This document shows, piece by piece, positions 11,534-22,647 of a stretch of DNA of 64,000 bases. Position numbers and translations under genes: made by a program. How positions within the stretch are numbered: position 1 is the first letter of the stretch; the number at the start of each line of letters is the position of its first letter. Below the pieces are notes generated by a model. It was given only the letters and a program-made list of their open reading frames with translations, did not search any database and was not told where the DNA came from. Source of the stretch: Plicaturopsis crispa FD-325 SS-3 (taxonomy: Eukaryota; Basidiomycota; Agaricomycetes; Amylocorticiales; Amylocorticiaceae); assembly GCA_000827205.1 (NCBI GenBank), contig KN832556.1:289436-353435 (forward strand). Reading direction: 5' to 3'.

Positions 11534-13522
11534 TTAAAAGAAAATAGTGTACATGCTCATTTCAGAAGCCTCTATTACCAGCGCACCGTCTGTGCCCAGC
11601 TGCGAGACCACAACACCAACGTAGTCGTCCTCGGGCCCACTCATAAACATGGACACCGGCTGCGTAATCTCGACGCCATCGCCTACGATGGTCATGTTCG
11701 ACGCAGCCCACTGGGCGTTCATGGCGACGATGGAGTGCAGAACGCCCTCCGGATAATCGAACGCGATAGCCCGCCAATTGTTTTCTATGCTAGCGACGGA
11801 CCTCACGATAGCGCCAACGGGCGCCGCTTTGGTGAAGTGCTGGAGGACCGTATACCGCTTTGTGAGGAAGAGCTCGTAGTAGCTTGCGTTGCTATAATCC
11901 GGGGCGTAGTATATCAAACCTGCGCACGTGTTATTTAGTCCTGTATACTGCACACATTCATGAGACAGATATTGGTCTTACCATCATCGTAGCCAACATA
12001 ATTGACGGTGGTCGCGCAAGAGGCATCGTCGGAGGGCGTGCACGAGCCAAATCCAGAGCTCAGCGCGACCCACCTATGCAATCTGATGAGCATGGCGCAT
12101 GTGTAACAGGCATTAGGGTAGGTACCAATCCCAGTGTCCATCTCCGCTGCAGATGGGACTCTTGAGTTGAGAAGGCTGAACTAGACACGATACGCTGAAT
12201 ACACGTACATGTCAAGCAAAGACTCGAAAATGAGGTTCCCCATCCTCATCGCAGAGACCATGGTGGGGTCATATTTTGCACCATATGTAATGGTGGCGAG
12301 GGGATCGTCCGCATCGGCAGCGTTGATTTCCGTGTAGCCTGCTCAGCCAAAAACATGAACACGCCGGTGTGCGTGGGGGCGGAACATGACTACCACGTAC
12401 AGCATATTTCGGTGAACCACGTTGGGGTGCCACCTGAGAGGTTTCTGGCCTGGTCACCCAAGGCTACTTGACCCGATTCAGTAGCGAATCCGTATTGATG
12501 GTGCGCGACGGCGGCGAGGGATTGACCAACACTCGGCGAAAGCCACACGGGTGCGTCGGCAGAAAAGGTGCCTAAGGCGCACGCGAATCAACGTGTATAC
12601 CATGTCTTTGCAGGAAGACGCCTTACCTGTGGACGAGGACTCATCGGCGATGACTTTCGTGTCAAGACCAGCGGCTTGAAGCGCAGCAGCGATAGTCGTC
12701 ACCACCTCTGCCCGCTGCGAGGGGAGGACCTGCATTCCTTCCTGGCCGCAGAGGGTGCTGGGATCGCCATCGTCGAAATTGTTGTCTGGTTCGCTGCGTT
12801 GCGCGAGCAGTTAAATTGAGCGGAATCTTAAGTATGTATAGCTTAAAAGAAATGGCGCACTTCATTGGCGAAACATAAGAAATATGGACGCCTTCACCCT
12901 TCCAGTGTGCGACCACATCGGTCAAGTAAGTCGCGTAGGCGCCGATGCGCTCAGTAATCAGAGTTCCGCCACAACTCTGACTATTGCTGGTGAACGTCGG
13001 AGGCTTCATGACGAGCCCCGCATGAGTGTATGCTGGGTTGGAGGGATCAAAAGGGCATATACCGCACTGTTCACAAACAGGGTTATGATGGGGACGTCAA
13101 ATCTTGCCGCCTCTCGCAGAAAATATGTCCCCTGAGGGTCGGCCGACCAATTGTATACCCCGTCACTGCGGGGGCCAAACTCCAGTCAGGCGTGGCGCTA
13201 TCGCAGCAGACAAGGTCGGATGAACGCACCTTACATAGGGTGTTTCCGCGATCCTGGAGAATGTTCCGACCCCAACGCCTCCACCACCAAGATTGTACCG
13301 GTAGTCTGTCAGGCCCAACCCCGCTGTCTGGTTGAACAGTAGCTGAGAGACGTTAGCTCGCACATCGTCCGGAAATAAAGCGAGGTCATTAGGCCACCAG
13401 GCGCCGGAAGCGCCAAACCCATGCACGGCTTGCCGAAGTTCCGACTGCACAGTGAGGGCGAGACACGGCGAGAGGGCGGGCAGCCCAAAGGCGATGAACT
13501 TTTGCGTGCGAGGTATAATCAT
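11534..13522 (-). CDS. Secreted glycoside hydrolase family 30 enzyme (endo-beta-1,6-galactanase-like)
   Basis: GH30 enzymes are retaining glycosidases; the subgroup that this resembles cuts beta-1,6-galactan side chains of arabinogalactan. The ATG at 13522 opens a signal peptide (MIIPRTQKFIAFGLPALSPC). The mature start is VHGFGASGAWWPNDLALFP, followed by GLTDYRYNLGGGGVGVG, DPQGTYFLREAARFDVP and FVNSAPPTFTSNSQSCGG. Both catalytic glutamates are present: the acid/base in PMNEPDNNF and the nucleophile in TWFTEICCY, each sitting at an exon join. The C-terminal beta domain ends EASEMSMYTIFF. About eight introns are needed. The protein should be extracellular and act in plant cell-wall breakdown. 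The exact substrate is inferred only from overall resemblance. Confidence 0.85.
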
Positions 13523-14106
13523 CGGGGCGGGGAGGTAGTGGTCGATGAAAGTTCGCCGACATTTATATGCACCGAGCAATTCGTCGTGGAATTCGAATAC
13601 CGAGGGCCTGAGGCTCTCTATCTAGGGCGATAACAGGAAGTAGAGGCATCCGCGTGGGCCATGTTATTTATGCACAGTATACGTACCGTCGCACACGAGA
13701 CTATGCCTCCAACGTTCGGAATGTTGACAGAGAGATACCGACATTAGGAATGCTTATCTTCAATTTAAGCGGAAATTCCTCGGTGCGGCAAATATAACTG
13801 CGATATGTCAACATCGACTTGGAGGCCATGGTGCAGCGCTGCGATGATTGCTAGGGATGAGCTACCATAGACACGTTGAAGGAAACGAACGTCACTTACG
13901 ATCAAGTTTCTGAGGCGCAGCTTGTGTAATCTGAGAAACATACCTGTCATGCTGCCTGCCACTGTGTGTGAAACTGATAAAGCTCTAATCTTTTGTTCGC
14001 AACGGCCGCACAGAAAAGTTGTTGATATGCGATTTGCGATCCACACTAGAATATATGTACACATTAGTCCAACACAGCGGGCGCCCAAACATAGCCAATA
14101 ATCCGT
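13523..14106. other. Intergenic, nothing recognised
   Basis: This is the promoter side of the GH30 gene and the 3' flank of the bleomycin hydrolase gene. The minus-strand frame at 13765-14088 has no protein features and is rejected. Confidence 0.4.
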
Positions 14107-15793
14107 TCAAGCAAGTGCACCCTACGCGCAGCATAAGCACATGTCCACACAAATGACCAAACGCACGCACCATCGGGTCCCAAGCGGGCAGCACGACCGC
14201 ATCCCCCTTCTCAAATACCTTGACGGCGTTGCGCGGCGCCAGCGCCTTGGGCACGACGACCTGGTACACGTACTGCTCGAACCACGCGTCCGTCATCACA
14301 AAGTAGCCCTTGTCGCCCACGGCCTCGCCCCACGAGTTCTCCACGCGGTAGCGCACGGGCCGGCCCGCCGCGTCGAGGTGCACGGCGCTGATCACCATCG
14401 CGTGCGTCATCGCCGAGTCCGCCGTCTGCAGGCGCTCGGCCTTGGTCAGCGTGAGCGAGATGTTGAACGTGTCCTGCAGGGGGGTAAGCGATGAGAAAGG
14501 GCACGGCGGACGCATGGACGGACCTCGTAGGCGTAGAGCGCGGTGTCCATGATGCCTTTGGCGCTGTCGGAGAACTTGCCGACGTCGCACCCGAAGAAGA
14601 CGGCCTGGCCGGCCTTGATCATCTTCACCACGGTCGCCTTCATGTTCTCGATCTCCGTGTTTACGTCTGCACCACGAGTCAGCGTGCTGCGGTCATAACA
14701 CGAGAGAAACACGCACAGAGGACGGGCCTGCCACCCCACACGTTCCCGAGCTTGTCGACGGTGTACAGCGTCTCGTACGCGTTGCGCGGGTCGTTGATGA
14801 GCGAGAAGCTGTCCGACGGCTGCGAGACACGATCAGCACATTCGCAAACGGGACTAAGGGAACACTCACCGCGTACTGTTTGCTCACAAACGTCTTGTAG
14901 AATTCGACCGGGGTGCCCTCCCAGTGACCGGCCTTGCCGTCCTTGTCGTAGTAGTCCCACTCAAACGCCTTGTCAGGGCTAGGGGGCGCGCCGAGCGTCG
15001 CACTCATGACGGTGTAGATGCCCTGCATCAGCTCCTCCTTCTTCGCGCGCAGCGTCCTGACCACCTCGTCCTCGCTCAGCCCGGAGTCCGCCTTGAGTTC
15101 CGATGACAGCTTCCTGAGGACCAGGGCGCACTCGCGGAGACGCGTCTTGAGCAGCGCATTGAGCGGGCTGGAGAGCGACGAGTGCGTGGACTCGGGGTGT
15201 ATCGCCTGCGGGACGACGCCGTACGTCTCGAGCAGGTTGACGACCATGTCCCACTGGCCGCCGTCAGAGATGAGGTCCGACGCGAGGTGCGTGAGCAGGC
15301 GGTCGTCGAGCGGGCGATCGGCGTGCTCGATCGAGAGCTCGAGGTAGTAGTTGGACTTGTTGAGCTTGTCCCAGAAGAACACGTACGACTGCGAGAGCTG
15401 GAACTCGCTGAGGTTGAGCTTCTTCATGATGTTGTACCGCAGGACATTCGTGGTGGCGAAGATCCAGCACCGGCCGCTGCTCTTCTGGTTGGTGACGGGC
15501 CCGGTCTTGAAGTCGACCTGGTGGTTGAAGACGTGCACGTCAGCGACGTGTGCGCTGCGCGTCTGGAGGGCGCTGCGGATGTCGGAATGGGGGAGAATCG
15601 TGCGCGCGAGCTCGATCTTGGGGTCGGCGGCGGCGGCAGACTCCCACGTCGCGACGTTGTTGAGCGAAAGGGTGCCGTTCGCGGAGAGTGGCGACGCGGG
15701 CGATATGCTCAGCGACGAGAGCCTGTTCAGAGCGCGCTTCTCGTCGTCAGTGAAGACGGGAGAAACGGTGGGTTTGGAGGCAGCTGAACCCAT
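14107..15793 (-). CDS. BLH1: Bleomycin hydrolase / cysteine aminopeptidase C1B
   Basis: This papain-like hexameric aminopeptidase trims peptides and inactivates homocysteine thiolactone and bleomycin. The ATG at 15793 is chosen because MGSAASKP follows; longer upstream reading begins at no ATG. The triad is present: Cys in QKSSGRCWIFATTN, His in MTHAMVISAVHLD and Asn in YRVENSWGE. Other hallmarks are SQSYVFFWDKLNKSNY, DGGQWDMVVNLLETYGVVP and VFFGCDVGKFS. The last exon is tiny: after AWDPM a 49-base intron is removed to give GALA and stop (14107-14109), restoring the conserved C-terminal tail that plugs the active sites. The N-terminal MGSAAS fits an N-myristoylation site, which hints at membrane attachment of one isoform. 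Confidence 0.95.
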
Positions 15794-17229
15794 GGTCGTC
15801 GAGTGAGATGGTGGTGGATACGGAGAGAGCTGCGTTTGCGGCCAGCAGGTGAGCAAGAGCCCTTGCCATGCGCCGAGATAAGGACAGGGGTTGTTGATTG
15901 GTTCGTCGGTCTTATTCGCGTGATTGACCGACAGGGGCTTTCCCCGCAATGCAGGCTGAGAGGACCGTGGAGGTCTGCAGGCTGAGAGATGAATCGAGGA
16001 CCGCTCCAGCTATGTATAAGTGTCGAGGCAAACTAGATATGCAACAAGAGTCCCACTGTTGGTGCGGTAGATGAGGGTATCGCCCAATGGCAAGCAGGTT
16101 TCTCACATATCCTGAGCGTAGTAGGATTTAGGCTCGTAAGTGACCGCTTGCTAAAGATATGTTCTGCGATCGTCACGACAGGATAGTACGAGTGCTTACC
16201 TTTTGGGACTGAGGAAAGGTCGAGTAATGTGGCTCCAAGCTGGATGCCTGCGCAGTGGGCACACCGATGGTGTCGCGTCGCGTGAATCTTCCTCTGAGCG
16301 CGTCCGTACGCGTTTGGTACGCGTCGAAAGGCGACCAGAGTAGCATGCACTGGTGCCAATTCGTTAACAAGGACGGAAGTCACGGAACGCGTGATGAAGG
16401 ATGCAGCCGTGCATACCTGTATGCTGCCCATTCTAACCATTGTGGACCCATATTCTTCAACACCTTCTCGCGCCGCGAAAGCATGTGCAGTGGCATGCCC
16501 AGTTGCGAAACAGTCACGGCTCTGAGCGTCCTGACTCGTGCGTAGTAGATATGAGACCACGAAATCAACGGGCCCGCGAGTCCTAAGGATGCTGCAGGCG
16601 ACAGTTGTAGTCACCGGTGTCCCCCGAAAAACGCGTACGTCGGTACGTATTTCCAAGTATACTTGACATTTGCTGTCCTCGAGTCGCATAAGAGTAGTCC
16701 AGCGGTCGGTAGTAGATACAGACCATGAGAGTCGAAAGCAGAAAGTGCGGCCGGACCAACTCCTGTACTTTGAGGTTGTCTTTCTTTCTACTTGCGACCA
16801 TCACTCTTCGACGATGCGTTCTAAATTTCTGGTCATTGCTGGCATCTGGGCAGCTGTACCACCTTCATGGCCTACAAGTCGCCTACATCATGAACCCAAT
16901 CGTCTGCTAGCCAATGACTTGTGCTTGCCCGTGGATTCAGAGCATACGCTCCTGTGCGTGACTCCCTCCCGCCCACAGTCTGGCCCCAAGCTAATAACTT
17001 TGACTGGCATGGTAGTACTAGCCTTGTCCAATGTCCTATCGGCCCTGGGCCGTCTTTCTGCTAAGTAGACGTATGTTGGCAGTATTTTCTGAGACGTTGG
17101 AGTCCAACGTGCATCTGATGGATCCAATTTACGGACCCGGCAGGACGACCACACCCGGTGACCTCGCTTACGCACACCGACTTATAAGAATGGCCCGCTT
17201 TTCATTCGCACCTTTGCATCCTGTGTACG
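15794..17229. other. Long divergent intergenic region with a decayed gene-like patch
   Basis: This 1.4-kb gap lies between bleomycin hydrolase and the paraoxonase-like gene. Apart from promoter sequence, it holds only the possible F-box remnant listed separately at 16170-16600. The plus-strand frames here (for example from about 16,670) show no domain. Confidence 0.4.
16170..16600 (-). pseudogene. Possible F-box-like gene remnant
   Basis: One frame at about 16380-16590 reads GPLISWSHIYYARVRTLRAV, then LSRREKVLKNMGPQWLEWAA and YRYARLHPSSRV. This resembles the region after the F-box in the large mushroom F-box/LRR families (tyrosine-rich YARxVR motif, then a leucine/tryptophan patch). The similarity seems to continue in a second frame downstream (about 16170-16370), and no F-box start is readable upstream. 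I therefore read it as a decayed copy broken by at least one frame change. The family call is from memory of the motif and is weak. Confidence 0.25.
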
Positions 17230-18770
17230 ATGCCCCGCATTCTCTTGACACTCGCAGCGCTGCTGGTCGCGGTCCTCGCTGTCGCGTACCCGCTTTTCCT
17301 GAAACCGTTACTAGCTATTCTGGGCGTGGGGCGCGTCATAACGCCGGTGGGCAATACGGATTGTATCGCTGAGACAGAGCTCCAAGCATGCGAAAGTGAG
17401 TACTAGTGAGCGGTGGTTGTTTCCTAGACCTAACAAGCCTTGATTTCGCAATATCTTGCTTTCAGAAATTGTGCTGCACCAGCCGACCGGAATTCTGTAC
17501 CTAGCGTGCTCGACCCCTGCTAGCCGTAGTGCATGGACTCCATCCGTCGACCGATTAAATGCCTCTGGGCGTTCCACCACCGACTATATCGCCACCTACG
17601 ACCCCTCCACGCGCACCATCACGCATCTGGACTTCCCCCCGCTCCCCCGCGGGCTCTCAGTCCACGGCATGGACGTTGTGCCCTCCTCGTCCGACCCCGA
17701 GACGCTTTTCATCTACGCCATCAACCACCGCGTGCCGCTGCATGGCGAGCCCGGCGCGGATTCGGCTGTGGAGGTGTTCGAGACGCGCGTGGGGGCGGCG
17801 GACGCGAAGCATATAGCCACAGTAGAGGATGCGGGCGCGATCATCACCCCGAACGACGTGGTCGGCCACCCCGATGGACGCAGTTTCCATTTCACGAACG
17901 AATACGGCGCCAAGACAGGTTTCGTGCGTTCAGCCCTCCCTCCCAGCATTCGCCCTACCACTGACGAAATGCTGATTATTGTATCTCTGGAGTAGACGCG
18001 CGTGCTGGAGAAGGCCGGGTATGTAGCGGCTTCTGTGGGATATTGCCACCTCGACGCAGGGTGCCGGATCGTGAATACGCACATGCAGTCTAACAACGGC
18101 ATCGCGCGTGCGCCGAACAACGATACGTTCTATGTGAACCACGTCGCGGCAGGGCGTATGAGCATCCTCGAACGCCAGAAGGACCAGTCGCTGGTGGTCA
18201 CAGACGTGATCCAACTCGGTACGGAAAATTACGCGTTGCTGGTAATGCGTCGGGCTGACATGCGGCCCTGTGCAGATCGGCCCATAGACAACGTGTCGGT
18301 AGACGCAGACGGTGTCGTCTGGCTTGCTGGTATGCATGTCTCTTGTGTTGCTATGAAATGCACCCGTAGCTAATCCTCCCTTACCCACAGGTCTCTCGGA
18401 TGCACTATGCTTACTCTATAAGCATTTCCCCGACCCCACTGTGCGCTGTCCATCCTCCGCAATCCGCGTGTCCATCAACACCGGGCCAAGTTCGTTCTAC
18501 GGAGAGAAATATAAGGTCGAAAAGGTCAGGACCGCTCCTCGCTGCGCATACCAGTGCTTCGATTGATTGTATTGTGCTTCAGGTCTTTGAGGATGACGGC
18601 AGCCTCGCGAGCGGCGTCACGAGTGTCGTCCACGATGCGAGACGGGGGCTGCTCTTCCTGTCTGGTGCGTATCCTCTTGTCGAGTTATGCGCGCGTCGTT
18701 TCTCGCATTTGTTAATGCCTTGGCTACGACAGGTGTCGCCTCTCCGCAATTAGCGGTGTGCAAATTCTAA
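17230..18770 (+). CDS. Paraoxonase/arylesterase-like six-bladed beta-propeller enzyme
   Basis: Paraoxonase-like proteins are calcium-dependent lactonases or arylesterases, often membrane-anchored by an uncleaved N-terminal helix. Here the ATG at 17230 opens such a helix (MPRILLTLAALLVAVLAVAY). Later exons give CIAETELQACE, LHQPTGILYLACS, SVHGMDVVPSSSDPETLFIYAINHR, ITPNDVVGHPDGRSFHFTNEYG, SNNGIARAPNNDTFYVNHV, DNVSVDADGVVWLAG and VTSVVHDARRGLLFLSGVAS. The Asn-Asp and Asp pairs of the PNDVV and DNVSVD motifs match the family's calcium site. Six or so short introns are needed, and the stop is TAA at 18768-18770. Substrate is unknown. The SMP-30/gluconolactonase superfamily is the broader alternative. 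Confidence 0.85.
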
Positions 18771-19025
18771 GATTTGCACGACCTACACGATGAAGAACGG
18801 TGAACGTCTCTAACTCACGACGACTTCCTCACGATATGTAGCCATGTATCCCCCACTCATACTCTTCGAAATACACCATATCACAGAGTCTGTAGTACTT
18901 TCGTGCAAACTGAGCCTACAAAATGAAAGTGACAGAGTTACTTTTGGCACGTGTCCGTGATGAGACGCGTATCGCGGCTCGAACTTGTCTTTGTCTTACA
19001 ATTTGCAGCTGAAACTCCTGCTACG

Positions 19026-20438
19026 ATGTCTGAGTGCGATGTTAGGTTTTCCAAAATATCCGCTGCGGAAGCTGGGTCGTTCAAAATGCTGGAACTCCCA
19101 CCAGAAATCTGCAAATTGATCGAAATAGCTCTTGACAATGCGGATTCGCGGACAAGGTGGCGTGTCTCCGTATACAAAGAAAATGCGCGCTAACATACGC
19201 GATGTAGCCTGACTATCAAGGGTGCGTCGGCGGAGGATGCTGTATTGTGCACGTCGGACAAGACATACGCACTCCGCTCGGTCGTCTTATCGAACACCGT
19301 GCTAGTCGCGACGCGCGGGGACGACGATGGTGTGGTCATCCGTGACCAACTGAACGAAATCATTGAGCTCGTTCCTGCGGTCCCAAAGCTCTACAGGCTC
19401 AACGCCCTTCTCAGAGGGATGGAATACGACGAGGGGCAAGAGGACGGGGAGGTGGACAGCGAAACCGAATCGAACAGACCGGTTCGCATTCGCACCGTTA
19501 TCTCTACCACGTCGAATTTCTGACCAGCCTGTACATGGCAGATAAGAAAACGTATTACATACGATGACGCCCGTGCAGAGATACAGGCAAGCGAAGATGA
19601 GCTCGCGCGCGGTATCAGGGAAAGACACATCCTCATTCTCAACGGTGAGCGAAGGTTTTCACGCAATTGTCCCCATTTTATTTACAGTGATCCCAGGTGA
19701 ATTGCGGCCTATAGCACCAGATCACCTGAACACGATTCTTGAACTGATACTCAACTGTCTCGTGGCACTATCCCTGCAACACGATGCTGCATCCGTCGAG
19801 GATCTGACGGCCACTCTAGCGGACGAACACGAAGTACCGCGTACAGTGTCGACACAAGTGATGGAGTGGTTTGGCGAGATTCAGCAAGGGCTCTGGAAGA
19901 TGGACATCCGAGCCGTGGCTACGCAGATGGGACTGGGTATACTCCGTCACCATAAGGTACTACTGCCTCATCTTCCCGTTGAGCCCTGTAAGATGGAACT
20001 GAATATATGGCGACAGGACGAACCTATACAGGAGCCCGAGTTCATCTCGAAGTGGAAGAAGGCGGTGGGGGACAGCTTCGAGTCCTCCATATCCCTAGAT
20101 CTATTATCCGTACGTACAAATAACATCCTCCTTCCGCAACACCCTCACACCCACTCTACCTTCAGGGAAACTACCTTTCCACAGTACCCCCGAACGCATA
20201 CCCACCCGTCGCGGTGCTCACGTACTTCCCCTCCTCCTCCCTCCCCGTCGACCCGGCAGCTCGTTTCGCCGACCTCTTCATCACGCGCTCGCGCTGGAAG
20301 AACGAGGACATCGCGCCCTTCCTGGCGGACATCGCTGTCGATGCCAAGGAGCGCGACAAGCTGCTCCTTAAGTACGCGCGCGCGACGACAGATACGCAGG
20401 GCGTCTGGTATACGGCGCGGGCAAAATACAACGGCTGA
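19026..20438 (+). CDS. DCC1: Sister chromatid cohesion factor DCC1 (Ctf18-RFC subunit)
   Basis: Dcc1 joins Ctf8 and Ctf18 in the alternative clamp loader that handles PCNA and supports cohesion at replication forks. The reading is MSECDVRFSKISAAEAGSFK with LELPPEICKLIE, then LTIKGASAEDAVLCTSDKTY and LRSVVLSNTVLVATRG, EIIELVPAVPKLYRLNALL, RYTYDDARAEIQASEDELARGI, and winged-helix parts ending FADLFITRSRWKNEDIAPFLADI. The ATG at 19026 is my choice. An ATG at 18923 could add a short exon (MKVTELLLA), but joining it needs a weak GTGTCC donor. At least five introns are required. It ends convergently with the DUF262 gene about 170 bases away. Confidence 0.88.
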
Positions 20439-20611
20439 TACTTACTTGCGGAATGCGATTGTGCGTCGAGGGTACATGGACACGGTTTATAGCGTCGATA
20501 TATGTGTAGTGAGAAACATATTACTGGTGTTACATGTCAAAAGAGTACCCTATAGTACATTCATCCTCCCTGTGGCGTACGCGCCGTGTCGCCGCGAAAA
20601 TGTTAAGCATC

Positions 20612-22269
20612 CTACCGATTTGCCGACCGAGTCTTGGGGGTCGTGCCTAAATTCCTCACCGGTGCAGGCCTATATTCATCCCCATCATCCGACTCATCGC
20701 CGCCGCCCTTTTTCCGCTTCGTCTTTTTCTTCGACGTGCCCCCATTGCTCGACCCCTGCGGCATCCCCGGCTTCGACGCGATGAACTCCCAAAGGGTCTC
20801 CCCAACGCGCTTGTTGTTGCGCACGTCGACGTGCGTGTCCCGCACATTGTGCCGCAACGCGTATATTGCGTCCGCGCGGTCTTCGTGCGGGGACTGCCGC
20901 ATCACGTACAGGAGCACGCCTGCGTCATCCCTCTCGCCTCAGGTGTTGTACGCGATATGCAGGAGAAAGCACGTACCAATGAACACGAACTCCGCGGGCG
21001 CGACGCGCTTGTCTATTTTAGTAAACCCGAAATTCAATTTGGGCTCACTCGCTATATGCAGGAACGCGCGTAGGACATCGCCGATGTCTTTCTTGAACTG
21101 CGGCGGCGGTGCGTCGACGCGCGTGAGGAACAGTTCTAGCTTGGCCGCTGTCGGGAGCAGCTGCTGAGGAGGACTACTGCGGAGACCGTCGCAGCAATAG
21201 ACCACCTGCGCGATGCATTGGAAGTCGCGTCCACGGGTTGTGTCCCATTGCAAGGTTTGCGCGAGCCCGTCGTCTGAGGCGACGAAGCGCGCCTCCAGAT
21301 CTGATATCCATTCAGCCCAAGGCGAATCGATCGCCTGCAGCTTCTCTGTGGATACCCTTAGTTGAGGAGGAAGTTATGTTAGGGATAAGAGAAAGAGGAT
21401 ACCTGCTGCGGTCAACGAGACGCCCAATTGGACTCTCTGGAAAATTTCCCGCTCTGTTCCAGGCGTCAAGCCGTGGTACTCGACTGTCACAGCGCGCGCT
21501 AATCAGAGACGTTCTGAGTTATAGACGGGGACGACAGAGCACACACCGCATGTAATTTCTTTTGCTGAGAATGCATCTTTGAAATGGTCTGGAACCTCCA
21601 GCCGCGCGCTTCGTCTCGAATCGGGGCGTGTAAAGTAATAAGCCTTTTTCGTGACTATGTCTCTGTCTGCGCACAGTCAGCCAATATCCACACGATACGA
21701 AGGCAATCCGTACGAGGAATCTACAGGGGAGATGGTACTCAGTTGTATGCGTGCAAGTGTGATGTCTGCTAGCTTACCTGGCCGTCAAAGAACTTTTGTA
21801 TAGAGGTAAGCCGCTGCTTCCCGTCGACACATACGCGCACATCCTCTCCGTCCTCGTCTTTCGACACCGCGAATATGACAGGAGGGATGTAAAAATTTCG
21901 GAATATGGAGTCAATAAGCTTGATCTGCTTCGAGTCGGGCCATACAACGTCTGTCCTCACTTCGTTGAGCCATTGCCTATCATGCAGTACGCATAAGTTA
22001 TGCTCACCTCGCTGATATGGGGGATTCAAGTCGATATGTCCCTCGTGGATTAACGCTGTACAAGAGCACGCATTATTCAGCACTGACACGCGGTTTAGTA
22101 GACAGTCAAACGCACCGTGCACCTGCTGTGTTGTATATATGCGGGCCGTAGACTTTGCGACAGGATTACGAATTTTGAAGCCGGTTGTCTCGTCATCGAA
22201 ATCAAGGCCTCCGTCCTCGTCGAGTTGGTCGACATCGTCCTTGTCCTTGTCCACGTCGTCGTGATCCAT
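20612..22269 (-). CDS. Fungal DUF262 (GmrSD N-domain-like) protein
   Basis: DUF262 is the ParB/Srx-like nucleotide-binding domain of bacterial GmrSD restriction enzymes, where a DGQQR-type motif is essential. The ATG at 22269 gives an acidic start (MDHDDVDKDKDDVDQLDEDG), then GHIDLNPPYQR joined over an intron to DVVWPDSKQIKLIDSIFRNF, YIPPVIFAVSKDEDG and VCVDGKQRLTSIQKFFDGQ. Next come EREIFQRVQLGVSLTAAEKLQAI and a helical region (FLHIASEPKLNFGFTKIDKR). The tail is basic and probably nuclear (SKKKTKRKKGGGDESDDGDEY). No HNH/DUF1524 nuclease half is present. The fungal members are widespread in mushrooms and unstudied as far as I know. A role in nucleic-acid or NTP binding is inference. Confidence 0.82.
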
Positions 22270-22647
22270 TGGCCTACTTCGTTCGAGCAAGGAGGAGGTA
22301 TAAGGCAAACCGCCGAGCGCCTTGAACTTTCCGCCACAAAAGCGCGCTTCAGGGGCTATACATGATTCACTCGTTTGCCTTCAATTTCCTTGCTGTATCG
22401 TGGCAGCACTCCGGAAATCATAGTATTCACGCTGCGTGTATCGGTTTCAAGATGAAAGCAAGTGTACCGATACAAGATTCCTGCTCGAGGGCGCCAAAAG
22501 TGCGTACAATACGGTATATTCCATGCCAAATGCGTTGGACATCTCCGCCACGGGTATGATAAATCGTATAAACATCCCTGTCATAAATAGGTCCCTAGGA
22601 TCCCCTTCATAACTTAGGGCGACGGCTGGTGGATGCGAGCTCCAATT
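22270..22647. other. Intergenic, nothing recognised
   Basis: This is the promoter of the DUF262 gene and the 3' flank of the NFKBIL1-like gene. No repeat or RNA gene is visible. If the last intron of the NFKBIL1-like gene is not spliced, its coding region extends to 22607. Confidence 0.35.

Noticed and set aside
15182-15787. Plus-strand open frame of 201 codons opposite bleomycin hydrolase
   Set aside because: Shadow frame in a GC-rich gene whose minus strand has full catalytic motifs.
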